The notes under the pieces are model-generated. The model did no database searches, had not been told where the DNA came from, and worked only from the letters and a program-made list of their open reading frames with translations. The position numbers were made by a program, and so were the translations under genes. Shown here piece after piece: positions 8,488 through 16,548 of a DNA stretch of 64,000 bases. This stretch comes from an uncultured Pseudomonadota bacterium (lineage in GTDB: Bacteria; Pseudomonadota; Gammaproteobacteria; Steroidobacterales; Steroidobacteraceae): NCBI GenBank assembly GCA_903828595.1, contig CAIKMS010000008.1, positions 62,001 to 126,000 of the forward strand, given 5' to 3'. Every line of letters begins with the position of its first letter. Position 1 is the first letter of the stretch.

Positions 8488-8897
8488 CCTAGGAATAACG
8501 AACTAAGCCCCCAAGACTACCTTATTCGGGTGGCAGTCCGACGGGGATTGAGGCGTGTGCCACGGACTTCGGGTTGTCGCGGGTGCGGATGAATCGACCC
8601 GATCGGTGTTTTCTTGGTCGCCATAGGAAGGGTTGGGGTCGAGAACGACCGCGGTGTCCACGCGGATGGTTTGGATGTCGAGGTTTTGTTCAGCACTGGC
8701 GATTCGTCTGAGCTTTGAGTGGTCTGTTCACGGCTATAATTACCTAAGCGGCGGAAGTTATTTGGGTCAGAGTTTGGGTTTTGTACAGCACACAAAACTG
8801 AGAGAAGGGCCCGCTGGAAACCGCCTGAGCCGGTTATACTTACACCTTGCAAGATTTCTATTTGCCAAACGTAGGGCGTATCGCCCGGCGGAGACCC
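8488..8897. other. Long intergenic region between ABC exporter and desaturase
   Basis: 410 bp between divergent genes. Both strands have open stretches, but none has a start, a ribosome site or a recognisable product. TATACT at 8835-8840 would be a reasonable -10 box for the desaturase, with about 57 bp to its start; the -35 is poor. I see no clear operator. Confidence 0.4.
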
Positions 8898-10037
8898 ATG
8901 AACGTTAAGAGCGACCCTGTAGCCCCGATCAACTGGCCGACCGTCGGCATGTTTGTGGTTACCGCTTTGATTTGCGTAACGATCGTACCGTGGTACGGGC
9001 TCACCTACGGCTACAGCAAGGCCGCCTGGATTGCCATGCTGGTGGTACTTACGACCAACGAGATGGCTATTACCTGCGGCTATCACCGTCTGTTTGCGCA
9101 CGGGGCCTACACCGCCCATCGCGCCTTGCGACTGGTGTACTTGTTGTTTGGTGCGATGGCCATTCAGAACAGCGCATTGGTCTGGGCCGCCGGTCATCGT
9201 GTGCACCATAAATTTATCGACGATGTGGATCGCGATCCGTACTGCGCCAAGCGGGGTTTTTGGTTTTCTCACCTGGGCTGGATGGTGCGCAATTATCCGG
9301 CCGGTGATCCGGACTTTAGTTACGTGCGCGACTTAGAGCGAGACCCGTTGGTTGCCTGGCAGCATCGAAACTACTGGACCATCACGCTGAGCATGAACTT
9401 CCTGGTGCCCATGGCAATCGGCTGGGCGGTCGGTGATTTTTGGGGCGTATTCTGGCTGGCCGGTTTCCTGCGTCTGGTACTCAGTCATCACCTGACGTTT
9501 TTAATCAACTCCGCGGCTCACTACATCGGTACCCAGCCCTACACCGTGGAGAACACCGCGCGCGATAACGGACTGATCGCCGTGCTGACCTTTGGCGAGG
9601 GCTACCACAACTTCCATCACCTGTTCGCGCAGGACTACCGTAACGGTGTGCGCTGGTGGCAGTGGGATCCTTCCAAGTGGTTTATTCGTCTGATGAGTTG
9701 GGTGGGTTTGGCACATAACTTACGTCGCGTGCCGTGGTTTAAGATTCAGCGTGCACGCGTCCAGGCGCAGTTTGCCAGAGCCGAACTGAACTTAGGTCGA
9801 GTCTCCGACGGGGAGACGCTGGCGCACTTTAAGGCCCGCTTAAGCGAGGAATACGCAAGCTTCCAGCGTGTGGTCGCCCACTGGCAGTCGGTGCGTTCGC
9901 AGTTCATGGTCGATGCCCGTCATACGGTGCACGACAGCTGGGAGCGCTGGACCTTGCAGACCCAGATCAAAGAGATGGAGCAAGCGCTGCGTCAACAGAT
10001 GGGACGCATGCGGGAGTTGTGCGCCGAGATCGGTTGA
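8898..10037 (+). CDS. Acyl-CoA/acyl-lipid delta-9-type fatty acid desaturase
   Basis: A membrane di-iron desaturase that introduces a double bond into saturated acyl chains, adjusting membrane fluidity. The three histidine boxes are intact: HRLFAH (63-68), HRVHH (100-104) and HNFHH (237-241). Two pairs of membrane helices surround them, and NSAAHYIG and ENTARDN, conserved in the stearoyl-CoA desaturase family, lie before the third box. After about residue 275 a charged alpha-helical tail of roughly 100 residues follows (RARVQAQFARAELNLG..., ending in a Gln/Glu/Met-rich helix), which many bacterial desaturases lack or have shorter. The ATG at 8898 has CGGAG just upstream; the longer frame from 8847 starts with TTG and adds residues that do not fit the family. 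Confidence 0.92.
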   Translation: MNVKSDPVAPINWPTVGMFVVTALICVTIVPWYGLTYGYSKAAWIAMLVVLTTNEMAITCGYHRLFAHGAYTAHRALRLVYLLFGAMAIQNSALVWAAGHRVHHKFIDDVDRDPYCAKRGFWFSHLGWMVRNYPAGDPDFSYVRDLERDPLVAWQHRNYWTITLSMNFLVPMAIGWAVGDFWGVFWLAGFLRLVLSHHLTFLINSAAHYIGTQPYTVENTARDNGLIAVLTFGEGYHNFHHLFAQDYRNGVRWWQWDPSKWFIRLMSWVGLAHNLRRVPWFKIQRARVQAQFARAELNLGRVSDGETLAHFKARLSEEYASFQRVVAHWQSVRSQFMVDARHTVHDSWERWTLQTQIKEMEQALRQQMGRMRELCAEIG

Positions 10038-10134
10038 GCAGGCGACTCCGGGTGTTCAGATTGCTGGGAACCCTAGTTCACACGTTGTCTGGGTGAGCAG
10101 GCTGCATGGCCTGACGCGTCACTCACCACTTATT

Positions 10135-10180
10135 CACAACGGGTTCCATTTACAACGGGTTCCATTTACAACTGGTTCCA
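10135..10180. repeat. Tandem repeat, 16-bp unit, about 2.9 copies
   Basis: The unit CACAACGGGTTCCATT is followed by TACAACGGGTTCCATT and then TACAACTGGTTCCA. The last copy holds the final codons (WNQL and stop) of the minus-strand ATPase gene, so the array looks like slippage duplication of that gene's end. Confidence 0.8.
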
Positions 10181-11327
10181 CGGTATGACATGGATCCCGT
10201 GTCGTGTTTGGCTTTCGTTGCCGCCGTAGACGAGGGCTTTGCGGATTTTTTCGACCACTCCGTGCTCGCCGAGCCATTTTTCTAAGGTCTGCAAATTCTT
10301 GAAGGAGTCAAAGCTGAGTGTTTCACCCGACTTAGCTTCAGTGAAACACAAGCTGTCAGCTTGGACTTCAACAAAGCCCACTTCAAGGCCGCGCGATTCA
10401 CGAAAGTGAAAACCGTTGAACGAGTCACCGTGGTGGATTTTCTGTTTATAAAGTTCGGAAAAGACCCACGACTCAAAGATGGCTCCGCGCAACGGATGAT
10501 GTCGGAGTTGCTCGGGTGCCTGAATACCCAACAAGTAGCAAACCAATCCGCTGTCAAAGAAATGCAGCTTGGGTGCTTTGACGAGTTGTTTCTTGAGATT
10601 CTTATGCCACGCCGGTAGGCGATGGCATAAAAAGCTGGATTCCAGAACAGACAGCCAGGCATTAGCGGTGTTGTGCGATACCCCGGCATCCGCTCCCAGC
10701 GATGACAAATTCAGTTCCTGAGCCGTGCGCGATGCACACAATCGCAGAAAGGTTGTAAATCGGCTCAAATCCGTGACATTCAACAGTTGCCTGACGTCGC
10801 GCTGCACGTACGTGGCCACGTAGTCCCCCAGCCATTGATGAGCAGGAATCCGGCGATCGTAGATACGCGGGTAACCGCCCGACCATAACAGCGTGTACAA
10901 ATCTTCAGGCAGCCAGCGCGCGCTAAGCTCGCCGCGACTAAATGGCAATAGATGCAAAATGCCCGCGCGGCCTGCCAGCGATTGCGAGACGGCCTGCGAG
11001 ATAGCGAGGTTTTGCGAGCCAGTGAGAATGAAGCGACCGGCTTCGGGGTTTTTATCGATGTCCTCCTGCAGGTAACCTAACAAGTCCGGCACGTGCTGGA
11101 CTTCATCAATAATGGCCCCGTTGCCGTACTGGGCGAGAAAACCGCGCGGATCGAGGCGGGCATATTCGCGGGTATCGATGGGTTCGAGGCTGACGTAGGC
11201 TTTGGCGGGGAAAGCGGCCTTAGACAGTGTGGTTTTGCCGGATTGACGCGGTCCATCTAGCAGGACTACCGGGTTAAAGCCCCGCTGTTTTTAACAGCTT
11301 GTTCAATAAGTTACGTGGAACTACCAT
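10166..11327 (-). pseudogene. AAA ATPase with DUF4143, frameshifted
   Basis: A P-loop ATPase of the AAA_14 plus DUF4143 family, often found as a stand-alone accessory gene of unknown role. The intact-looking frame contains the Walker A motif GPRQSGKT, the Walker B-like AIIDEVQ, FILTGSQN, SQSLAGR and LLPFS, then a DUF4143 C-terminal part with a conserved ESWVFSEL segment and a nuclease-like FRESRGLEVGFVEVQ stretch. The N-terminus reads MVVPRNLLNKLLKTAG from an ATG at 11327 but then runs into a TAA. Removing one base from the four-C run at 11280-11283 restores GFNPVVLLDGPRQSGKT. So one inserted base splits the gene; a sequencing error is also possible. The perfect inverted repeat at 11344-11380 sits just upstream. 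Confidence 0.8.
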
Positions 11328-11343
11328 GAGACGCCCCCGGCTG

Positions 11344-11380
11344 ATGCATAGATTGTAAATCGGATTTACAATCTATGCAT
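11344..11380. repeat. Perfect 18-bp inverted repeat with 1-bp centre
   Basis: The arms ATGCATAGATTGTAAATC and GATTTACAATCTATGCAT flank a single G. It lies 17 bp upstream of the ATPase start (minus strand) and 52 bp past the end of the malonyl-CoA synthetase gene. There is no T run, and an AT-rich palindrome at a promoter position suggests an operator, perhaps autoregulatory; a cruciform or mobile-element target site are alternatives. Confidence 0.85.
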
Positions 11381-11431
11381 ACTGGTCTGGCCGGTAAAGC
11401 TCGGGCCTCAGGATTTGGAGGCTAGGCGTAT

Positions 11432-12967
11432 TTAAGGCGTCAGTGCCTTCTGATAGCGCTCGCGCAGCAGGTTTTTCTGAACCTTACCCATGGCGTTACG
11501 CGGCAAGTCACTGACCACGAAGACGGCTTTAGGGACTTTGAAGTTAGCCACCGTGGCTTTCATCGTCTGAATAATTGCCTCAGGATTTACCGAGGCTTCC
11601 GGGCTTTTCACCACCACCGCGACCACGCCTTCGCCAAAGTCTGCATGCGGCACCCCAATCACCGCGCTTTCCACCACGCCGGGTAGGGCGTTTAAGTAGT
11701 CCTCGACTTCCGCCGGATAGACGTTAAGGCCCCCGGTGATGATCAGGTCTTTGGCTCTACCCACGAGCTTTAAATAGCCTTCCTCATCAAACTGACCTAC
11801 ATCGCCGGTTTTAAACCAACCGTCCTCGGTGAACTCGCGTTGTGTGATTTCCGGCTTGCGCCAGTATCCGGCAAACACGCCAGGCCCTGTGACCTCCACC
11901 GCACCGATGACCCCGGCACCGGCAATCTCACCGTTAGCATCGCGAATCCGCACACTCACACCGGGCAACGGTTTACCGACGGTGCCGGCGCGCCTTTTTC
12001 CTGCGGTGGGTGAGTACGGGTTGGAGGTGAGCATCGCCGTCTCGCTCATGCCGTAGCGCTCCAAAATGCGCTGACCGGTGCGGGACTCCCATTGGCTGAA
12101 CGTCTCCGGTAGAAGCGGTGCTGAGCCTGAGATGAACACGCGCACGCCATTAGCCGTGTCTGTGGATAGGGCAGGCTCGTTTAATAACCTTACGTACAGG
12201 GTGGGTACACCCATAAATACGGTGACTTCCGGTAACGCTTGGACAACACTGGCCGGCTGAAAGGAGGCGAACCACAGCATCTTAGCCTTTGACAGCAGCG
12301 CGCAATGACAGGCCACAAACAGCCCGTGGATGTGAAAGATGGGCAGCGCGTGCAGTAAGACGTCCTTCGATGTGAACTGCCAGTAGTCCACCAGGGTTTT
12401 AGCGTTACTCAGTAGGTTGCCGTGACTGAGCATCGCGCCTTTGGAGCGCCCGGTCGTGCCGCTGGTGTATAAAATGGCGGCCAAATCATGGGAGGCACGC
12501 GTTACTACCGCATGGTCTTGCGATTGCCTGTCAGCGGCTTCTAACAGTGTGCCGGTTCGGTTGTCGTCCAGCGTGAAAAGATGAACATCGGTTCGTGCCG
12601 ATAAGCACTGTTGAATCGCTGCTTGCTGTGCGCTTTTGCAAATGACGACGGCCGGCTCAGCATCGGCTAAAAAATACGCCATCTCTGCGGCCTGATACGC
12701 GGGATTCAGTGGCACAAACACGTGCCCCTGGCGTAACACCGCCAGATACGTGATCAACGCTTCTACGGACTTCTCGGTTTGCAACACGACTCTAGAGCCG
12801 GCCGGCAGGTTCAACGAACTCAACAGGTTCGCTATTTGGGCACAACGTCCCAGCAGGTCGGCGTAGCGATAGGACATCGCGGTGGGCCCGAGCGTCTGAA
12901 TGGCGATGTGCGATTGCAAATCAGCAAAGCCCGAAGTCAGAGCAAGGTACAGATTGTCATTGGCCAC
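11432..12967 (-). CDS. matB: Malonyl-CoA synthetase (acyl-CoA synthetase superfamily)
   Basis: An adenylate-forming enzyme; MatB makes malonyl-CoA (or methylmalonyl-CoA) from the diacid, ATP and CoA. The protein has 511 residues, close to the MatB length. It shows the P-loop-like YTSGTTGRSKG (167-177), the A5 motif ERYGMSETAM, a KTGDVG A7/A8 region and C-terminal PRNAMGKVQK with the catalytic Lys. The start MANDNLYLAL and the segment EKSVEALITYLAVLRQGHVF with PLNPAY are typical of MatB rather than long-chain ligases. The gene is divergent from an MFS carrier that may import its substrate. Substrate preference between malonate and methylmalonate cannot be read from the sequence. Confidence 0.85.
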   Translation of the reverse strand: MANDNLYLALTSGFADLQSHIAIQTLGPTAMSYRYADLLGRCAQIANLLSSLNLPAGSRVVLQTEKSVEALITYLAVLRQGHVFVPLNPAYQAAEMAYFLADAEPAVVICKSAQQAAIQQCLSARTDVHLFTLDDNRTGTLLEAADRQSQDHAVVTRASHDLAAILYTSGTTGRSKGAMLSHGNLLSNAKTLVDYWQFTSKDVLLHALPIFHIHGLFVACHCALLSKAKMLWFASFQPASVVQALPEVTVFMGVPTLYVRLLNEPALSTDTANGVRVFISGSAPLLPETFSQWESRTGQRILERYGMSETAMLTSNPYSPTAGKRRAGTVGKPLPGVSVRIRDANGEIAGAGVIGAVEVTGPGVFAGYWRKPEITQREFTEDGWFKTGDVGQFDEEGYLKLVGRAKDLIITGGLNVYPAEVEDYLNALPGVVESAVIGVPHADFGEGVVAVVVKSPEASVNPEAIIQTMKATVANFKVPKAVFVVSDLPRNAMGKVQKNLLRERYQKALTP

Positions 12968-13128
12968 GAGGTGATTCCTGCTGATTGCGAACCCGCATTA
13001 TAGACCTGCGTGTTGGCCTCTTACGGCACGCTCGTGTTGCGCTGCCGTAGACAGCGAGGGTCTTTGGGTCGTGTTTAGTGGCCCGCTTGGTTAGGATGCC
13101 AGCGGTCTTGGTATTAAGGTTGACTACA

Positions 13129-14400
13129 ATGATGATCACCCGCACGCCTTTGTCTGCCGCGCAACGCACCGGTTTTTGGGCAGCCTGGCTGGGTTGGACG
13201 TTGGATGGGATGGATTCCTTTATCTATGCGCTGGTGCTGATCCCGGCACTGAACGAGCTGTTGCCACGATCCGGAATGCCCGCTACGGCGCCGGATGTTG
13301 CTTACGCAGGCTCTGTGTTGTTCGCCTTATTTTTAGTCGGCTGGGGCTTGTCCTTTTTATGTGGGCCGCTGGCTGATCGTTACGGCCGCACGCGCATGCT
13401 CGCTGCATCGGTGTTGGTCTATGCGTTATTCACAGGCGCTGCGGCACTTGCGCAAAACGTATGGCAGCTGGCGATCTTTCGCCTGCTCGCCGGCATTGGT
13501 ATTGGAGGCGAGTGGGCATTGGCCGGTACTTACGTGGCCGAATCCTGGCCTGAAGATCGTCGTGTGATGGGGGCCGGGTACTTGCAGACCGGGTACTACA
13601 CGGGCTTTTTTCTGGCCGCCGCTTTAAACGCCACCATCGGTGCGCACTTTGGCTGGCGGGCCATGTTTTTGTGTGGGCTCGCTCCCGTCATCCTCGCCCT
13701 GTACATCGCCATCCAAGTGAAAGAGCCCACCCGCTGGGAATCCGCGCACCACGCGAAAGCCCAAGCCCAGCCTTTGCGTGCGCTGTTTTCACGTGATTTT
13801 CGCACGCGAACCGTGGTGAACGCGGCGTTACTGACGATTGCCATCATCGGTTTGTGGGCTGGCGCGGTGTACGTGCCGACCGCTGTCATCACCTTGGCCA
13901 AGCAAGCCGGTTTTAGCGGGTCTGCGTTACCGCATTGGGCCTCGATGGGTACGGCACTGTTGTCGGTCGGTACGATCTTAGGTTGTTTGGCAGCTCCCTT
14001 GCTTGCCGATGCGCTAGGCCGTCGTTACGCACTGGCTATTTATTTTCTGGGGATGGCTGTGTGTATCGCGGTTACTTTTGGCTGGGCGTTTTATCGACCC
14101 GAAGGGCTGCAGGGCTTTCTCGTTGGCCTGTTCTTTCTGGGCTTTTTTGGCGGCAACTTTGCGCTGTATACCGTCTGGTTGCCGGAACAGTACCCAACCA
14201 TCATGCGCGCTACCGCGTTTGCGTTCACCACCTCGGTGGGGCGATTTATTGCCGCGGGCGTGAACTTCATCCTGGCCTACGCCATACAAAGCAGCGGCAC
14301 CTTGGGTGTGCCGGTGGCATGGACGGCGCTGGCCTTTGTTCTGGGGCTGCTGGTGATTCCCTGGGCGATCGAGACCCGAGGCGAACGTTTGCCGAGTTGA
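13129..14400 (+). CDS. MFS transporter, metabolite:H+ symporter type
   Basis: About 12 membrane segments. The family signature DGMDSFIYALVLIPALNEL sits in the first helix, with the loop 2-3 motif GPLADRYGRTRML and LLAGIGIGGEWALAGTYVAE in helices 4-5. This is the pattern of aromatic-acid, lactate/sialate and small-carboxylate symporters. ATGATG at 13129 is preceded by AAGG and gives a sensible N-terminus; the frame open from 13078 begins with GTG. It is divergent from the malonyl-CoA synthetase with 161 bp between, so uptake of malonate or a related acid is a fair guess, not shown by sequence. Confidence 0.85.
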   Translation: MMITRTPLSAAQRTGFWAAWLGWTLDGMDSFIYALVLIPALNELLPRSGMPATAPDVAYAGSVLFALFLVGWGLSFLCGPLADRYGRTRMLAASVLVYALFTGAAALAQNVWQLAIFRLLAGIGIGGEWALAGTYVAESWPEDRRVMGAGYLQTGYYTGFFLAAALNATIGAHFGWRAMFLCGLAPVILALYIAIQVKEPTRWESAHHAKAQAQPLRALFSRDFRTRTVVNAALLTIAIIGLWAGAVYVPTAVITLAKQAGFSGSALPHWASMGTALLSVGTILGCLAAPLLADALGRRYALAIYFLGMAVCIAVTFGWAFYRPEGLQGFLVGLFFLGFFGGNFALYTVWLPEQYPTIMRATAFAFTTSVGRFIAAGVNFILAYAIQSSGTLGVPVAWTALAFVLGLLVIPWAIETRGERLPS

Positions 14401-14506
14401 GGTAACTGCAGCCTTGGTAGTGGGCAGGGCTTGGTTGAGCGGTGGGCTCGTCCGGTTAAGGCTTGCCTTTGAGGTTTTTAGGTGGGTTTTGATTTAAAAG
14501 CTCTGA

Positions 14507-14538
14507 TACGGATCTTTAATCTCATTTAAAGAGCCGTA
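14507..14538. terminator. Imperfect hairpin between convergent genes
   Basis: Arms TACGGATCTTTAA and TTAAAGAGCCGTA pair with one mismatch around a 6-base loop, in the gap between the MFS gene and the minus-strand DUF3570 gene. No good T run follows on either strand, so terminator function is only likely by position. Confidence 0.4.
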
Positions 14539-14598
14539 CGGGGGCTATGAGTGACTTTCGATTAAACCCTGAGCACTGACGCGAGCACTGGCCTTGTT

Positions 14599-15786
14599 TT
14601 AGTAATAAAACTGCGCGAGGAGTAAGGCGTTGAACGCGTTATTGCTATACAAGGGCTGCAGATCCGCGGGTAGCGTCGTATAGGTCGCGTTTCTGAAGTT
14701 TCGGTAGCGGTAGAACAATTCTTCCAGACTCAAGGAGAGGGTGCTGCGCTTGATCACTCGCCAGGCTAGCGGCGGCAGTTCGTAGGTCAGCATGCCGGAC
14801 ACCGACTGCGTCGACAGCGAGGACAACTCTCGATCGCGCGCCAGATAATTCTGTGCGTCTTTGTGCGGAAATAAATCCGCATAAAAACTGGCCGCGCTCT
14901 GCGTGTAGTAGCGCAGGGTCAGATCTGCTGTAAACCGATCGTGCCAAAACGGTTGAGCGTAGCCGGCATCCAGTGTCTGACCGCGAATGCCCCAGTTGTC
15001 GGTGTAATACTTAAGCCCACCGCTGATGACCGCGTGCCAGGGCAAGTAGTACTTGGCTTTTAGCGCAACGGCATCGCTGGTGCGACTGGTGGGATAGACC
15101 TCGGCTGCAAAACTGTACCCCAGCCCTAAATTGGTAGGATCCACATAGCGGTAGCTGCGATAGGGATTCTGCTCGTAGCCTTGCGAGGTGTTCTGCTCCA
15201 AATTCAACGCCATGATCAGATTGCGGGTGATCACCTGCGAGATGCCCACCGACCACTGACGACGATCCAGACGCGCTCTAAAGGTCGGATCACGAATCAC
15301 ACCAGCCGTGGGATCCTTAATGCGTCGGGTGATGATGTCCCAGCCTTTGCTGGCAGACATTGTCACCGTCGTTAAATCCCCAAACATGGTTTGAGCGATG
15401 GAGCCATTGAGGGTGCTTGCGTCGTAGTCGTTTTCGACGCTGGAGATGGCCGCCACGCTGTAGGTGGTTCTATCGGACAGATACTCTGCGCTGAGCGATT
15501 TTTGCTTGCGCTCTTCACGGATGGGGCTCGCGCCACTGACCACCGAATCAATGGAGGCACCGGTAACTTGGTCGACCTCGTAGCTGGCTGTCACCGCGGC
15601 ATTAGCCGTGACGCTCTTGCGCACCAGATAGGCCGGACCATCGGCCTTGATGCCGCCGCCCTCGTAATGCTTGTACATCACATCCGCCTCATCCGGCGGC
15701 AGAACCTCAGCACAGGCCAAGCCACCCACGAGTAAAGCGAAACCCAGGCTTAACAGCGCAAACGAGCGGTGGCGGATAGGTGTCAT
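14599..15786 (-). CDS. DUF3570 protein, predicted outer-membrane beta-barrel
   Basis: 395 residues with a signal peptide ending GGLACA, then the family start YKHYEGGGIKADGPAYLVRK and a body of alternating hydrophobic strands with many Tyr, Thr and Arg (TTYSVAAISSVENDYDAS, SVGISQVITRNLIMALNLEQ) ending in a C-terminal aromatic strand LLLAQFYY, as in outer-membrane barrels. DUF3570 proteins commonly sit next to DUF4266 lipoproteins, thioredoxin-like proteins and ApbE. Here DUF4266 ends 13 bp upstream and TlpA is one gene further, so the gene is the last of a six-gene unit. The ATG at 15786 is chosen because the longer frame (to 15897) would overlap DUF4266 and spoil the signal peptide. Function is unknown. 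Confidence 0.85.
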   Translation of the reverse strand: MTPIRHRSFALLSLGFALLVGGLACAEVLPPDEADVMYKHYEGGGIKADGPAYLVRKSVTANAAVTASYEVDQVTGASIDSVVSGASPIREERKQKSLSAEYLSDRTTYSVAAISSVENDYDASTLNGSIAQTMFGDLTTVTMSASKGWDIITRRIKDPTAGVIRDPTFRARLDRRQWSVGISQVITRNLIMALNLEQNTSQGYEQNPYRSYRYVDPTNLGLGYSFAAEVYPTSRTSDAVALKAKYYLPWHAVISGGLKYYTDNWGIRGQTLDAGYAQPFWHDRFTADLTLRYYTQSAASFYADLFPHKDAQNYLARDRELSSLSTQSVSGMLTYELPPLAWRVIKRSTLSLSLEELFYRYRNFRNATYTTLPADLQPLYSNNAFNALLLAQFYY

Positions 15787-15799
15787 GAGGGGAGTGCGC

Positions 15800-16027
15800 C
15801 TAGTTGCAACCGCAGCCGCCGCCGGCGGCTCCTTCACCGCCGCGGGTCGCCTCGCGGTTTTCATGCACGTGCAAGATGTAGCTGTTGGCCAGGCCATGGC
15901 GATTCCAGGCCATCAGCGGATCGGCCAGGTGTTCGCGTTGATACGGTTTTACCCACGGCTCCACGTGCGCGCAGCCGCTTAGGCCTAAAACGCTACTGAG
16001 CACCGTCAGCGCGAGCCATCGGTTCAT
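15800..16027 (-). CDS. DUF4266 small lipoprotein with C-terminal CGCN
   Basis: 75 residues. The signal sequence has lipobox LSGC (Cys19), followed by the DUF4266 core VEPWVKPYQREHLADPLMAW, a helix with HVHENREATRGGEG and a glycine-rich end GAAGGGCGCN. The two C-terminal cysteines in CGC and the histidines could bind metal or be oxidised, which would explain the thioredoxin gene whose stop codon overlaps this start (ATGA at 16024-16027). Small size, lipid anchor and tight coupling suggest an accessory subunit for the neighbouring outer-membrane protein DUF3570. The family is clear; the function is not known. Confidence 0.88.
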   Translation of the reverse strand: MNRWLALTVLSSVLGLSGCAHVEPWVKPYQREHLADPLMAWNRHGLANSYILHVHENREATRGGEGAAGGGCGCN

Positions 16028-16539
16028 GACTTCTCAGCCAACAGGACACGGATCTGATTTAAATACTCGTTCTCATCACCAGCCACATACGACTTGTGCG
16101 TCCAGCGCACCACACCTTTGCGATCAATTAAGACCACACTGGGCATACCCACGACCCCGTAGCGGCGCGACACTTCGTCTTTAGGGTCATAGACTATGGG
16201 GAAAGACACGGGATTGGTTTTTAAGAAGGCTTCCGCATCCGCGGGCTCGGGTTCTACATTTAAGCCCACGATAGTCAGGCCCAGTTTTTTGTATTTCTTG
16301 TAGATGGTATCCAGCAGTGGAAACTCCTGACGGCAGGGTCCGCACCAAGAAGCCCAGAAGTTCACCAGCACGACCTGTCCCTGCAGCCCGGAAAGGGTGG
16401 TGGGTGCGTTGCTGCCGCGAGTCGTTAAGCTAAAGTCGCTCGCCGGATCACCGACCTTGATCCCGGCAATAGCACTGGAAGCACAAAAGAGCGTGACCAT
16501 AAGCGTGTAAAGGCTCAAGCGAAGGCTAAGGTGATTCAT
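16024..16539 (-). CDS. TlpA-like periplasmic thioredoxin
   Basis: 171 residues with a signal peptide (cleavage near SSAIA/G), an AhpC/TSA-redoxin start DPASDFSLTT, the active site WCGPC (65-69) in the strand-helix context VLVNFWAS, and a cis-proline segment GMPSVVLID. TlpA/ResA-type proteins reduce disulfides in the periplasm, often to keep haem-binding CxxCH cysteines or metal-site cysteines reduced. That fits the operon, which contains a two-CxxCH lipoprotein and the CGCN-tailed DUF4266. It starts 9 bp after the outer-membrane lipoprotein gene and overlaps the DUF4266 start. It is clearly different from the CGGC thioredoxin at 36.4 kb. Confidence 0.92.
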   Translation of the reverse strand: MNHLSLRLSLYTLMVTLFCASSAIAGIKVGDPASDFSLTTRGSNAPTTLSGLQGQVVLVNFWASWCGPCRQEFPLLDTIYKKYKKLGLTIVGLNVEPEPADAEAFLKTNPVSFPIVYDPKDEVSRRYGVVGMPSVVLIDRKGVVRWTHKSYVAGDENEYLNQIRVLLAEKS

Positions 16540-16548
16540 GAGTGATCC

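Noticed and set aside
8515..8740. Possible conserved tail on the minus strand (EQNLDIQTIRVDTAVVLDPN)
   Set aside because: Open for about 70 codons but without a start codon or known family; kept only as an intergenic note.
8517..9272. 251-codon minus-strand frame over the desaturase start
   Set aside because: It is antisense to conserved histidine-box coding sequence and resembles no family; GC-rich codons leave the opposite strand open.
11344..11380. Rho-independent terminator of the malonyl-CoA synthetase gene
   Set aside because: The stem is AT-rich, no T run follows, and it lies at promoter distance from the ATPase start.
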